Counted from the stretch's first letter, positions 33,903 to 44,251 are shown. The stretch is 64,000 bases of DNA from Favolaschia claudopus (GCA_037176885.1 JAWWNJ010000042.1:992001-1056000), one strand, 5' to 3'. Numbers and translations are program-made. Notes: generated by a model from the sequence alone, not told the origin.

Positions 33903-35098
33903 ATGTCTACCCCTGTAAACGGTGTGTTGTCTTCTCTAGCATGGTGTTTCGGTGCTGAATTTCTCCAGAACCCATTTTGACTGCAACCATGCAACGGTTC
34001 ACACTGTTTCCTATCAAGTATCCCGAGGTATGTACTTCATAACGCAATCCTGAGCGCACAACTTGAAGTAAAAGTATTCGAAATAGATCTGGGCAATGTA
34101 TAAGCAAGCCGTGTCCTGTTTCTGGACTCCCGAGGAATTGGACCTGTCTCACGACATCTCTCATTGGAAGTTCAGGCTAACCGATGACGAACGGCATTTC
34201 ATTACCACTGTGCTCGCTTTTTTCGCTGTGGCGGATGGCGTAGTGAACGAGAATTTGGTGGAGCGCTTTTGCAATGAAGTCCAGGTCGCGGAAGCGCGCT
34301 GTTTCTACGGATTCCAGATAATGATGGAAAATATTCATTCTGAGACCTACTCGTTGCTCATTGATACCTACATCGACAACCCTAATCTCAAGAATCGGCT
34401 GTTTCGGTCTGTTGAAACCGTCCCCTCCGTTGGACGGAAAGCAGATTGGATGCTCAAATGGATGGCGCCGCATAGACCGTTCGGCGAGCGCCTTGTAGCG
34501 TTTGCTGCCGTGGAGGGAGTTTTTTTCTCGGCGTCGTTCGCCTCTATCTTCTGGTTGAAGAAGAGGGGCCTCATGCCGGGGTTAACTTTTTCGAATGAAT
34601 TGATTAGCAGGGACGAAGGCATGCACACGCAATTTGCGTGTCTATTGTTTTCGCAACTTCAATTCCGGCCCACTTGGGAAGCGGTCACAGCTATTATTCA
34701 AGAGGCTGTTGCGGTGGAACGGGATTTTGTTGAAGGCATAGTATGATACTTTCGCTTTGAGTCATTGAGCTAATTATCAATAGATGCTTTGTCTTGCGAA
34801 TTGCTTGGCATGAACTCCAGATTAATGACTCAATATGTCGAATTCGTCGCCGACAAGTTATTGGAAAATTTGGGGGCGGCCAAATATTACTTCAGCACCA
34901 ACCCGTTCGACTTCATGGAATTAATTTCTCTGGAAGGGAAAACGAACTTTTTTGAGAAGCGTGTTTCTGAATACTCCAAAGCACGTATGCAAGGAGAAAA
35001 GGAAGAGCACGGGGCTGGAATAATGTATTCAATTCACGTCCTTTGCGCATGATTGCATGCTGACGATACCTCCCAGTACGTTAGACGCCGAGTTCTAG
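33903..35098 (+). CDS. Gene H, ribonucleoside-diphosphate reductase small subunit (class Ia R2)
   Basis: R2 houses the di-iron/tyrosyl radical that lets R1 make deoxyribonucleotides. Five exons: 33903-33921, 33969-34027, 34087-34740, about 34784-35024 and 35077-35098. The joined start reads [20 protein letters not shown] then [14 protein letters not shown]. All iron ligands and the radical Tyr are visible: [24 protein letters not shown] and [10 protein letters not shown]. The tiny last exon restores the R1-binding tail, ending TLDAEF. At about 330 residues it is shorter than typical fungal R2 at the N-terminus. One joint is odd: between exons 3 and 4, canonical splicing at GTATGA/AATAG leaves [15 protein letters not shown] one base out of frame, as if a G were lost at the donor. 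It is either a non-canonical splice, an assembly error or an inactivating deletion. Probably not the only R2 in the genome. Confidence 0.9.
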
Positions 35099-35344
35099 TT
35101 ATCTTATCTTTTATCTAAGCTAAGCGCGGGACTGAATCTGGATCTGCAGATCTCAGATGTGTTCCTCGCATTGACGCTAGAGAGAAATCAAATAATGTTT
35201 ACCTCCTTCTGTACTACGTATATACATCACCTTGCTGCTCACATGGCATTTCTTCGTTAAGGCGCCAAATACAATCGCATAAATTGTCAGTAAATCGAGA
35301 ACACTCCTGCAGTTTAGCGAAAATCGCCCACTCAATTTTTGACA
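35099..35344 (+). promoter_or_regulatory. Spacer with GATA-type sites
   Basis: TTATCTTATCTTTTATCTAA at about 35100 gives three GATAA sites on the minus strand directly after the RNR stop. No ORF; ATAAATTG near 35279 may act as a weak TATA for gene I. Confidence 0.4.
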
Positions 35345-36554
35345 ATGTCGTCTGTTCCCGCCCTTACTGTTGCTGCTCCCGTCGCTGTCGCTGCTCCCGT
35401 CGCTGTCGCTGCTCCCGCCGCTGTCGATGCTCCCGCCGCTGCTGTTGCTACTCCCGCTTCCGTGATGAGCTTTGTAGTCTGTAAGTGGTTGTGTCTATCA
35501 TGTCTTGGCTTCTTCCTTACTTTTCTGGTTAGCTGGGAAGCGGGGTAAGTACTGTCAAGTATCCGCTTCATCTCCGGACTGATACTCGAACAGAAATCGT
35601 TTCGCAGTTTGGTGCAGACGTCGCCGCGATAGTGCCTCCGAGGCCCCTCATGGGGTTGAGTGCTCATCTTGAAGCGAAACCTTTCTCTGGTCGTATGCAG
35701 GAGTTTCTAGCCCGTCTCACTGTGTTGCAACTGCTGGGAGAAGGCGTCCGCCCCTTCGGTATGGGACCCAACAGCGTCCACTTGTTCTGCGGTCTTCGCG
35801 TTGATGAACCTATTGGTTGTCTAAGTAAGTCTTGTAAACGCTTCAATCGACTTTGTACGTTCTCTGAGTTCAACAATTGATACAGTTCGGGAGTCGGACG
35901 TTCAGACCGCTCTAGACGTCCATCGTGCGTTTTCGTTCAGTTGTCAATCTACGAAGTCCTCACAAGTTTTTAGGAATGACTCACTTTCCAGGCGTGACAA
36001 ATGTCTCGCTTCGCATTGTGTACACTACGTGGCTTTCCGCGGTCTTGACCAAGGAACAAGACGCTCGTACCGAGGAAGAGAAGAAGATACTCCCTATCCT
36101 GATGCAGCATTTGTTTGGTCTCTTGCTGTCCCGTTTCGATCTCTACTTGGGCGACACAGTGCTCTTGAACGCTGCGGTTGGAACTGTTATTTGCGGTGAA
36201 GTGGTGGACGCTTTGTTGGATTATCGCATCGACGTTGAATGCCTTGACATTTTTTGTGGCAACGGGTCGGCGACGAAGGTCGTAGCCTACTTGGTAAACG
36301 TTGGTAATTACGTTGCAGGCGTTCCGCAAACCGAAGGAAATCCGCAAGGAGTCAACACTCGCATCCTTCTCCACACCCTCACGGGCTTGATGATTCGCGT
36401 CTCCCAGGTCGACGACTTTTCGGCTTTGCATGCCCTCTATGATTTTCCGGCTGCGATCGGGATGAGTGAGTGGCTTAATTACGTCTGTCTGATGCTTTCT
36501 CTCAACAATTGTTCAGATTTTATACTCAGGACGCCGAAACGCGAATCGCATTGA
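35345..36554 (+). CDS. Gene I, nucleotidyltransferase-like protein, degenerate
   Basis: Starts MSSVPALTVAAPVAVAAP, an Ala/Pro/Val repeat encoded by near-identical 18 bp units. A 12 nt microexon (about 35533-35544) lies between two good introns. Further introns near 35825-35884, 35930-35991 and about 36472-36514 keep the frame. The body aligns with gene J: LLSRFDLYLGDTVLLNAAVG vs LLSKFGLHYGDVKLMQAATN, and CLDIFCGNGS vs DLDLFCGRDK. The GS...DxD signature present in J reads CGE...CLD here, so two of the expected metal/phosphate-binding residues are altered. It ends soon after, in ILRTPKRESH, much shorter than J. Possibly non-catalytic or a decaying copy. Confidence 0.65.
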
Positions 36555-36935
36555 GCGTGTTCGAACATATACGCCCTGTCTGATATGTACTATTACGTAG
36601 CGTGGTCACGACACCGTGTATTCGGTGATCGCCGGTCGCTTGACTTTATCAGTGTAAATAAACAGCTTCTTTTTTTTCTCACGCTTTCTCTCCCTCTACT
36701 CCGACGTGGACTTGGAACGACTGACGGGCGATGGCGTTTTTTGTCGGAAGAGGGCACGGAGGCGTCAAGTTGGCAATGGATCCGGATGACTGTGACTGTA
36801 ATGACACGAATAAGTTGTATAATGAGTCTGACTCGTTCACTACACAATATCATGGCCTCGTAATTGCGATAGATTTCTGAGATCATATAAGAGTATAAGA
36901 GGTTCCTCTCTGTTGACTGTGTCGGTTCAAGAAGG

Positions 36936-38243
36936 ATGGTAGACTCTTCGCCGCCTCAGAAGGGTACGTTCCTCGGTCTCAGTGTCGACTCCACCAACCA
37001 CTTTTCAGCTGTGTCGCCCGGGGCCTTGTTAGCAATGCAAGATACCATAAAGCGGGTTCTATGGAGTGAGACCGTCCACAACTATCTGCGTCAGATGGAT
37101 TACAATCAGCTGTTTTCCACCTCGTTGCGGAGTCGGATGGCGGCGAAGAATGTTTCTAGGTTCATGGTAAAGACTGTGGACGAGCACTTCGCTGATCAGA
37201 GTAATGTCTTGCGATCTCTTTATGGCCGTTTTGCTAATTGACTCTCAGTTCCTGAGCTCGAAGAGCGAGTTGCAAAACATCGTAAGTCGTCTCTTCCCTG
37301 GAACCACGTATTTGAGACATACTGATCACCCTTAGGAACAAACCCAAATTGTGAACGAACTCACGACGGGTTCGTTTCGGTTCTTCAGAGACTCATGCAG
37401 TTTACTGGACGGGAGCTTGGTTCGGAGGACGTCTACCTCCGGGCGTCTCTCCTTCAGTATATGACCTCGCATCTCCTGTCCAAATTCGGACTTCACTACG
37501 GCGACGTGAAGCTCATGCAGGCAGCCACTAATACCTTCATTTCGGGGTCGTTCGTGGCAGCATTGATCCACCGGTCGTTCAGTCCAAACGATCTAGACCT
37601 GTTTTGTGGACGAGACAAAACGCGATGCATTGTTCGATATTTCGAGCACTTGGATCTCACTGTTCTTTCGGCAGACCTGCACGAGTATTCGAGCCTACCT
37701 GGAATCCGCCAGGTCACCAGAGTCAATAGTCCGGGGGGCGGCGTCATCAATATCATCGAGGCGCACTCAGACTCGGCTATCAATCTTATCCTGAATTTTC
37801 ACTCTGCTCCAACGAGAGGACTTCTCTCTTGGGACAAATTTTCTCATTTCGAAGTGCATCGCGCTCGAAACGGGTTCGCTCTCATCACTCCGACCTCTCT
37901 AGCTCTTGATCTCGATAGTCTGGAGAGTCAAATTGAGGTCTGGCATATATTGCACAAGTATATGCGTCGAGGCTTCACATTCATTTTCGAGTACAACGTT
38001 CCTCACGAATGCGGCAAACACATTGATTGTGCTGCTACGCCCCGCACAACGGTTGACGAAGGCTGCCTACACATCGCGTTACCAAGCGTCGACATACCTA
38101 ACCCCTCCGCAACTGTGACGTGGATTTCGACTTGGTCGTTAGGTCCCGTAGGAATGTGTACGACTGGCACAGTGAATGGTTTGAACGTTGTTCACAGTCA
38201 CAATTTCCGTGCGTTTTCGATTCTGTCTTTGTCTAGGTACTGA
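36936..38243 (+). CDS. Gene J, nucleotidyltransferase-like protein
   Basis: Start MVDSSPPQK, 40-50 bp after a TATAAG-like box (36890-36900). Introns at about 36964-37009, 37200-37248 and 37280-37336 join to one frame. The core FISGSFVAALIHRSF followed by PNDLDLFCG fits the minimal nucleotidyltransferase signature (Gly-Ser, a spacer, then Asp-x-Asp). Proteins with this FxSGS...DLD core are abundant and uncharacterised in mushroom genomes. The C-terminal part (VINLILNFH, YMRRGFTFIFEYN, CGKHIDCAATPRTTVDEGC) is typical of those long forms. Intact. Substrate unknown; tandem partner of gene I. Confidence 0.7.
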
Positions 38244-38609
38244 CCAAGAAAGGTAGAGCACATGATGTTCCGAAAGTTGGCCACAGCGTTGATTCAAATG
38301 TATTCCGTCCCGACGGGATTCGTGCGAGTCTATCCGTGGACAGATCAATGGCGCATGGACGGGGAATCCGAGGCGGACTGAACTGGTGCTCTCGCCTCAT
38401 TCATCTCGTAATCCGTTGTCGAGGCCTATGTGTTGCTGACATGACGCGGTCCAAGCCTTCATATATTTAGTCACTGTTATAACGATCGACTCATGAATGA
38501 GTGTGTAATTGGTAGTGTGTCCGTTGAAATAATTATTTGACTCATGCCATTAGTGCGACCTGTCGTTGCTGTTTACCATAAAAGGAGCGGTTCGCGACAT
38601 CCAAACAGC
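38244..38609 (+). promoter_or_regulatory. Spacer and promoter of gene K
   Basis: Contains TATATTTA at about 38462, CGACTCATGAATGAGT at about 38487 and TGACTCAT at 38537, the latter a perfect TGACTCA site. CATAAAAGG at about 38578 is a second TATA candidate, which favours the ATG at 38610 over the upstream in-frame ATG at 38544. Confidence 0.45.
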
Positions 38610-39457
38610 ATGTCGATCGCCAGGGAGCACCTCAACGCGGCGCGGACTCCTACATGCCCTGTTCTCGCTTTGGAGCGGGCTGAAGACCACATTTTCTTCA
38701 CTCGAGACAAGACTTTGATTGACGCCGATGGTTATGCGGAACGATATACCTGTAAATCGGATTACGATCACTCTAGGAGTTTGGGAGATACTTTTCGCAT
38801 CAAATTGCCCAAGTTGCGGACGAGGTTGATTGTCGCCATTGTGGAATATCAATCCATATTCCACCTCAATCCTATTGCTATGGAGGTTAGTTTCCGATAC
38901 ATGTCTTAGACTATCTGCTAACCACCTTGCAGGGATGTCCCCAGCCCAGCTCTCTTATCACTTTCGGTTGTCCACAACGCGTTGATTCCTTCACAAGAGA
39001 GCTATATGAACGCCAAATAAAGACGCTTAATGAAATTGTGGCCGCGGATCTGGAGAACAAGGTACCCTCTTCCCGATTGAAACCTCCCTTTTCGTTCTAA
39101 GGAATTGCCAGCCAGGTGTGGTGGATTTCAATTGGGTAAAAAGGGGGTCGGATGGACGTGATACGATAGAGGTATGTCGAGTTATCGTTCCGCGATTGAT
39201 TACTCAAGGTACATTAGATCGTATGTTCATACCCGGCGCATTTTTTGTATCTCGACCTGGGTCTCGGACAGGATTATGAAGTCGTGGTAAATTTGTCTAA
39301 AGATGAATATGTAGATGTTCATGGACTTTTACATAAAGTGAGTCATCTTCGGGTTTCATGTTCGTCCCGAGAGCTAAGACGAAGTGTGTCACAGAGATTT
39401 ACGTTGTGGCTGAGAGACTGGAACGCCTTGTCTGATACACAAGTGGGGCGAGCATGA
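38610..39457 (+). CDS. Gene K, tandem paralogue family member 1
   Basis: Start MSIAREHLNAARTPTCPVLA. Exons join at about 38886-38931, 39061-39111 (using acceptor TTGCCAG), 39174-39219 and about 39339-39398. The product of about 210 residues contains TRDKTLIDADGYAERYTCKS, KLRTRLIVAIVEYQSIFHLN, RELYERQIKTLNEIVAADLE, YLDLGLGQDYEVVVNLSKDE and a final exon RFTLWLRDWNALSDTQVGRA. Gene L has matching blocks and intron positions. Not recognised from any named family; no signal peptide or membrane span. Probably a compact alpha/beta protein ending in a Trp-rich helix. Confidence 0.65.
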
Positions 39458-39466
39458 GATGGGTAC

Positions 39467-39513
39467 GATAAGATAAGATAAAGATAAGATAAGATAAATA
39501 TAGATTAGATAAT
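39467..39513 (+). promoter_or_regulatory. GATAAG array between genes K and L
   Basis: Six GATAA words in 47 bp (GATAAGATAAGATAAAGATA and on), beginning 10 bp after the gene K stop and ending about 50 bp before the gene L start. GATAAG is the core site of fungal GATA regulators of the AreA/Nit2 kind. CTTAAAAGG at about 39523 follows as a TATA-like element. Confidence 0.5.
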
Positions 39514-39560
39514 GTCTATGGCACCTTAAAAGGGATGCAAAGACCGGGCTGCTGTACCAA

Positions 39561-40450
39561 ATGGCCACCCTCTCTATAGCTTGCAGGGGTCTTCAGTCAG
39601 AACGCGATGCGCATAAACCTCTCTTCGGCGCCGACGTTTTGGACCAGCATTATTCACTGACGCGTGACGGAAGTCTCGTCGACATCGCTGGGCCTTACTC
39701 TCGCTATTCTTACAAGGCTTTGATTCCGCAAGGCTCAGATAACCGTCGCACTAGGGAGTGTCTGCATAAATGTCCCAGGTATCGAGGCCTCTTGATCGTG
39801 GAAATCGACAATTTCCACGTCTCTTACCATGACAATCCGCTTGAGAGAGAGGTAAGTGTGATTGATGTGGCTCGATGGCGGTCCCGCTAACTGAGCACTG
39901 TGGCAGCGTAATGGTCGAAAATGCACCAGCATCACAACCAGATGTCCCACTGAGTCCGACGAGGACACTGTTCGGCTCTTTGATATGCAAGTTGCTAGAC
40001 TGCAGACAATTATAGACGAGGACGTCCGCGAGATGGTGCGCCTGATATCTCTTTCGATTATCCGTTGAGCTGAACCCCGCGGGATTGCTTAGCCCGGTAG
40101 AGTCGCAAGTAGCTGGTTGAAAAAAAGCGAAGATGGTTCGTCGATGATTGAAATGACGGTATGTGTAGTATCCTTGTCAGTCGTGCACACCTTTTAAACC
40201 AGCGAATCCAGATGTATGGCTCTCCAAGCGAGCTTTCTGTTCGCATGGATATGGTTCCCGGAACAAATCTGGAGGTTTCCGTCTCTCTGTGTAAGGATGA
40301 AAGAATGGATGAGACGGGAAGTCGCGTTAAGGTTCTGATCTTCATTGAATTATTGCAACTACACGGATTTCTTACGTTTCGGGGCAGACATTTTCATTGT
40401 GGGTTCGCCATTGGCGTCGACTTTCAGCAGAGGAAATCGGGAGAATCTAA
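39561..40450 (+). CDS. Gene L, tandem paralogue family member 2
   Basis: Start MATLSIACRGLQSERDAHKP. Introns near 39850-39905, 40036-40091, 40160-40211 and 40324-40386 keep the frame; the stop TAA is at 40448-40450. Blocks match gene K: LTRDGSLVDIAGPYSRYSYK, YRGLLIVEIDNFHVSYHDNP, FDMQVARLQTIIDEDVREM, ELSVRMDMVPGTNLEVSVSL, and the last exon TFSLWVRHWRRLSAEEIGRI vs RFTLWLRDWNALSDTQVGRA. Intron phases agree too, so the two are true tandem duplicates that have diverged well beyond synonymous change. Function unknown. Confidence 0.65.
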
Positions 40451-40729
40451 AATCTATCAAGTATCACTCCGGTAATCTGAGCTCATGTATTGTACTTGTA
40501 TTTTCCGCGATAAGGATATAAATATTGATAGCTGCCCTCTAAATACAGGTTCGTCATGTGTTTTGCTGTACGACTCGAGCCCATGACTCGAAATGAACTC
40601 TCAGCGGTAAGCGATATCTCGTTTGCCTTTGACTCAGTGACATCAGTGTATGCTGACGAACTTGGGATTACTGCGAACGAAACATCCGTTGCCTCTATTT
40701 AAGTATTAGAGCCAGTACAGGGTTCCAGG
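40451..40729 (+). other. Gene L/M spacer
   Basis: Has TATAAATATTG at about 40515, a short ATG frame at about 40585 (MTRNELSAVSD), TTGACTCAGTGACATCAGTG at about 40629 and CTATTTAAG at about 40695, 35 bp before the ATG of gene M. No full gene. Confidence 0.4.
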
Positions 40730-41604
40730 ATGCCTCTGAGCCTCTACGCCTTCCTCGATGACCTTGACGAAAATCGTGTATTAGCGGACGAAAATTACCC
40801 TGTGGACTTTGGAATGACACGCGACAAATCTGTTCAATTCGAAGGTCATACAGTGCACTGTTTTTCTTGCAAGAGTGCAGCCTCTAGTATACGCAATGCA
40901 TCGACCGAGCTAGCCCGGTGCTACAAACCCTGCCCGTCGACGTATGTCGGCTGGATAATCGGTCAGGTACACAATGTACGTGCTGAATTTGGGTTTCGTC
41001 TTTCCAACGGGGAAACCGAGGTATGCGAATCCGTTGCCTTGCCATTCTACGTTAACCAATTTCCAGGTGGTGCTCAACTGCTATGTTATAACTCTATCAT
41101 GCGCCGATTCAGCCGACGATGAGGAAAGAGAATTCTATGCGAGACAAACTCGGGTTTTGCAACAGGTCATGATTTGCGATCTGCATAAGTTATGCGAAGT
41201 ACGTTCAGAGTATCTAGCATTCCATTCCTCGATTGAACTGATACTCAGGAAACAGGCCTCCGGTTCTCAGTCTATGATAGGTAGCACTATCAACGGGCTT
41301 CCATCAATCAAGGTATGGCCTTCATCTTTCGAGTTCTTGTAAGGATATATCTAACTGCCTAATAGGTAGTCGTCCCTGCCGCTGATATGCAGTTATGGAA
41401 TGGCGGGGGGTGGGCCTTTGAAATCGGCACTCAGTTGAGAGCAGCTATCAGCATGCAAAGACACGATGGATTCCGGGATCAGATACATGTGCGTCTTGGA
41501 CGTCGATTGGGGGGACGAATCGCTGACAATTAACAATGTAGACGTATACCGCGTGGCTGCAGTTTTTCTCGCTGTCGGATGGGTCGGACTCCGTAGTCGG
41601 ATAG
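40730..41604 (+). CDS. Gene M, tandem paralogue family member 3
   Basis: Start MPLSLYAFLDDLDENRVLAD. Introns near 41022-41066, 41200-41259 (acceptor GAAACAG), 41313-41366 and 41489-41541 keep the frame. It shares the layout of K and L: TRDKSVQFEGHTVHCFSCKS, CPSTYVGWIIGQVHNVRAEF, EREFYARQTRVLQQVMICDL, an AFEIGTQLRAAISMQ block, and a short last exon TYTAWLQFFSLSDGSDSVVG. It is the most diverged of the three. Intact. Confidence 0.6.
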
Positions 41605-41838
41605 GCTCGGAGTCAGACAGTGAGCGTAATATGTGATTATTGGTCGTGCCAGGAATCGACTCTTATATTGCATGACTAGTACAGTTGTATGACTTAATTC
41701 ATATCTCGTTATTCACTGCTAGTGGTGACTCCGCTTGAGACGATTGACTCGAAAAATGTATGTAGCGGGACTTTAAAATCCTGCGGCTGAGAAGTATCAC
41801 TTTCACGTTACCTGCTCGGGATCTAAAGAGCGACCACT

Positions 41839-42074
41839 GTGGCTAATTCGACGCACTGGGAGTCCGAAGGATGGGGTGGAGGGGGTTGGGGGGCATCGGA
41901 GTCATGGGGGATGACACTTGGCAGTGTGGCCGACCGGCGAGAGTAGGTCTCTCACAAAACAAGCAAGCTATCTTTCACTGACTCTAAAACAGGGACTACG
42001 GTCTTTCTTTTGACGAATGTTGCACGTTATGGGACGAGGCAAGGGAAGTATCGTTATTTTCTGTTGCGCCGTAA
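41839..42074 (+). CDS. W/G-rich mini-gene without an ATG
   Basis: After a TTTAAAA box (about 41774), a frame opens with GTG in a start-like context (CCACTGTGGCT) and reads VANSTHWESEGWGGGGWGAS then ESWGMTLGSVADRRE. An intron at 41943-41992 (GTAGGT...AACAG) leads to DYGLSFDECCTLWDEAREV and SLFSVAP, stop at 42072-42074. If GTG replaces a former ATG, the product is about 60 residues. Trp/Gly pairs recall GW motifs, but too few to assign. Gene N begins about 30 bp after the stop. Confidence 0.35.
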
Positions 42075-42105
42075 ACAGAAAACTTACGCGATCTGCAGGA
42101 GGGTG

Positions 42106-43842
42106 ATGGATTCGCCTCTTTTCGTGGATGGGGCCGAGCGCCCTGGAATCGTTGCTCGCATCGCTACGTCGGCCTCTGAGCGAGATGTCTCTCCGCGGCT
42201 TGCGGGTCTTTTGACCATGACGAGCGATTCCAGACGTCAGGGATTTTTCTTTGATGTCGCGCGACATTGGTTGATGCGCGTGGGACGTGGTCAGAGAGAA
42301 ATTTATTCCAATAAGTCTTCTTTGCAGAAGGAATTATCGAGAGTCACTGTTCTCTCTTTATTCGCCGAATACATAGTTGACGCCACTATGTACCATCATC
42401 GCAGTATCTCGAGGATACCTCCCGAGATATGGCGACAAATCTTCAAGTTCGCTTATGCTGAGGATGGATCTCGTTGGTCCCCTGATTCAGCTCTATATGT
42501 CCCCATGTCGGTTTGTCGCCAATGGCGAGACCTTCTCGCTGGAGGAGCCGCGGCTGACCTGTGGAATCCTATCGATTTCAGAGGTGTATCTCCCAAAAGA
42601 TGTCGCGCACGCGTCACTCAATTGGAATATGCGTTGGAACACAGCTCGCTCGACGTGTCGTTTGGTCTTGAAGATATGAACGCGTTACTTGCCGCGACGT
42701 TGCACCGACTTGTGCGCTCTACTAACGAGCTAGCGCTTAATGTGCACGATTTCTACTGTCCTGCTGAGAGCAGAGCTGGCCGGTTGACGCGCTCGCTGTT
42801 CCACGCGCAATATCCAGTGCCAAACGTTACTTCGTTGACAATCGAAGGCAGCACGTACAATACGGGGGAATATCCATGCCGAGACACCCTTCCTCCATGG
42901 ACACAAGCGTTAACGCCGGACCAGACACTCATGCACTGGACTTGGCCACAGCCGTCGAAACTGAGGAAGGTTACTTTGCTCTGGACTCTGACGCCCGAAA
43001 CGCGCTTCAGCCTGCCTTGGCTGGAGATCCAGAGCTACGCTGAATTCAACACAGCGCGAATCCACGGTGCCTTGCCTGCCTCCCATCTCGCAAGTATGCA
43101 CAATCTTCGCGTTCTCTGCTTAAGCGGAGTGCGACTCCCTTCTACCAGCCATCATCCAGTGACCTTTCCACGAATACAGGAGCTGAATTTCGTTGTACCG
43201 TGGCGCGATGTTCCAGGTGATGGACATTTCACTGGAATTCACTTTCCCAACCTTCAGGTGCTTCGTCTGCACGCACGTAGCGTTCGAGGCTTCGGAGAGG
43301 AAGCCGCAGCTGCTGTATTCCACAACGACTTGGAAGCGTTCTTGGACAGATGCCGTGCACTGTCTCGCGTCTGTTTTGCCTTTCAAATTCCATTTTCTGG
43401 AGACGTCGTGATCCGTCATATGCGCGCCATGCCCGCTTTGCGTTCGCTGCATATATTTGGAGCGGATCGCGACATGATGGATGCTCAATTCACCTTGGGT
43501 CTTGCTGACGAACTGGTAGCACCAGGACTCCAATTACTCTCTCTGCAACCAGGGCGATACTGGGATGAACATACAGACGAACACCCGCATCAGAGATCAG
43601 ATCTCGTACATGCCTTCGAACGGCGATTCGAGCTTGGTCTGGAAGTTCTGGATTTCTCACATGGAGCAGTGCATTCAGGAGTTCACTCTAAAACATGTCA
43701 CGACCTATGGGAAGCGGCGGCCGGTTGGAATTGGGTGTACGATAGGTGGGCAGTGGGTGGAGTAAAAGTTTCAGAGTCTCTTCGCAACGATCTTGGAATC
43801 CTAGCAGCGAGGAAGGAAGTATGTATCAAACTGGACACTTGA
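42106..43842 (+). CDS. Gene N, F-box/LRR-like protein
   Basis: Canonical fungal F-box at SRISRIPPEIWRQIFKFAYA-like positions (ISRIPPEIWRQIFKFA, residues about 100-115), followed by VPMSVCRQWRDLLAGGAAAD, the usual second helix of the domain. The rest has loosely repeated leucine-rich strands (NLRVLCLSGVRLP, RIQELNFVVPW, NLQVLRLHARSV, ALRSLHIFGAD) as in mushroom F-box proteins. F-box proteins recruit targets to SCF ubiquitin ligases. A single long exon; I chose the ATG at 42106 (MDSPLFVDGAERP), though the family often starts nearer the F-box, e.g. MYHHRSI at about 42390. The frame is open to 43842, about 578 codons. Confidence 0.8.
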   Translation: MDSPLFVDGAERPGIVARIATSASERDVSPRLAGLLTMTSDSRRQGFFFDVARHWLMRVGRGQREIYSNKSSLQKELSRVTVLSLFAEYIVDATMYHHRSISRIPPEIWRQIFKFAYAEDGSRWSPDSALYVPMSVCRQWRDLLAGGAAADLWNPIDFRGVSPKRCRARVTQLEYALEHSSLDVSFGLEDMNALLAATLHRLVRSTNELALNVHDFYCPAESRAGRLTRSLFHAQYPVPNVTSLTIEGSTYNTGEYPCRDTLPPWTQALTPDQTLMHWTWPQPSKLRKVTLLWTLTPETRFSLPWLEIQSYAEFNTARIHGALPASHLASMHNLRVLCLSGVRLPSTSHHPVTFPRIQELNFVVPWRDVPGDGHFTGIHFPNLQVLRLHARSVRGFGEEAAAAVFHNDLEAFLDRCRALSRVCFAFQIPFSGDVVIRHMRAMPALRSLHIFGADRDMMDAQFTLGLADELVAPGLQLLSLQPGRYWDEHTDEHPHQRSDLVHAFERRFELGLEVLDFSHGAVHSGVHSKTCHDLWEAAAGWNWVYDRWAVGGVKVSESLRNDLGILAARKEVCIKLDT

Positions 43843-43959
43843 TATAGAAAACAAATATATGTATTGCTTGTATTCGAATCACATTTCTATTGTATCTACA
43901 GATTCGTTAAACAAGTTACTCACCTCTAGTATGAAATTGTGATAAGAACCTATTCCAAA

Positions 43960-44220
43960 CGGTAAGTTTTGAGTACCATAATATTTCACTCACCGAATGC
44001 GTAGGGAGCCAGGGACAAGACGCGAGCGACTACTTGATTGAGACGCACGCAGCCGGTGTGGGACTTCGCAGCAGGTATGTGTCTGATTATTGCATGTCAT
44101 CACCGGAGTTCAAGTTAAACAAAAAGGTTCGCCAACCATTGGATTAAAATCTTTGGCAATGTACATTGGATCGGTCGAAAGCAATATCGCGTCAAAAATC
44201 TACTCTGCAGACAGTAAGTA
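43960..44220 (+). pseudogene. Possible exon remnants
   Basis: Two open segments with plausible splice signals: one after GCGTAG at about 44004 (SQGQDASDYLIETHAAGVGL then RSR) and one at about 44128-44215 (FANHWIKIFGNVHWIGRKQY), separated by a GTATGT...AAAAAG intron that preserves the frame, and closed by GTAAGT. Upstream frames hit stops, and downstream is the opposite-strand gene O. Likely the leftover of a truncated gene. Confidence 0.3.
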
Positions 44221-44251
44221 AACGGATAGATTCAAAGAGACTGAATCGGAC

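Noticed and set aside
39061..39120. Lost G at the gene K intron donor, as in RNR
   Set aside because: An upstream acceptor (TTGCCAG) restores the frame without any indel.
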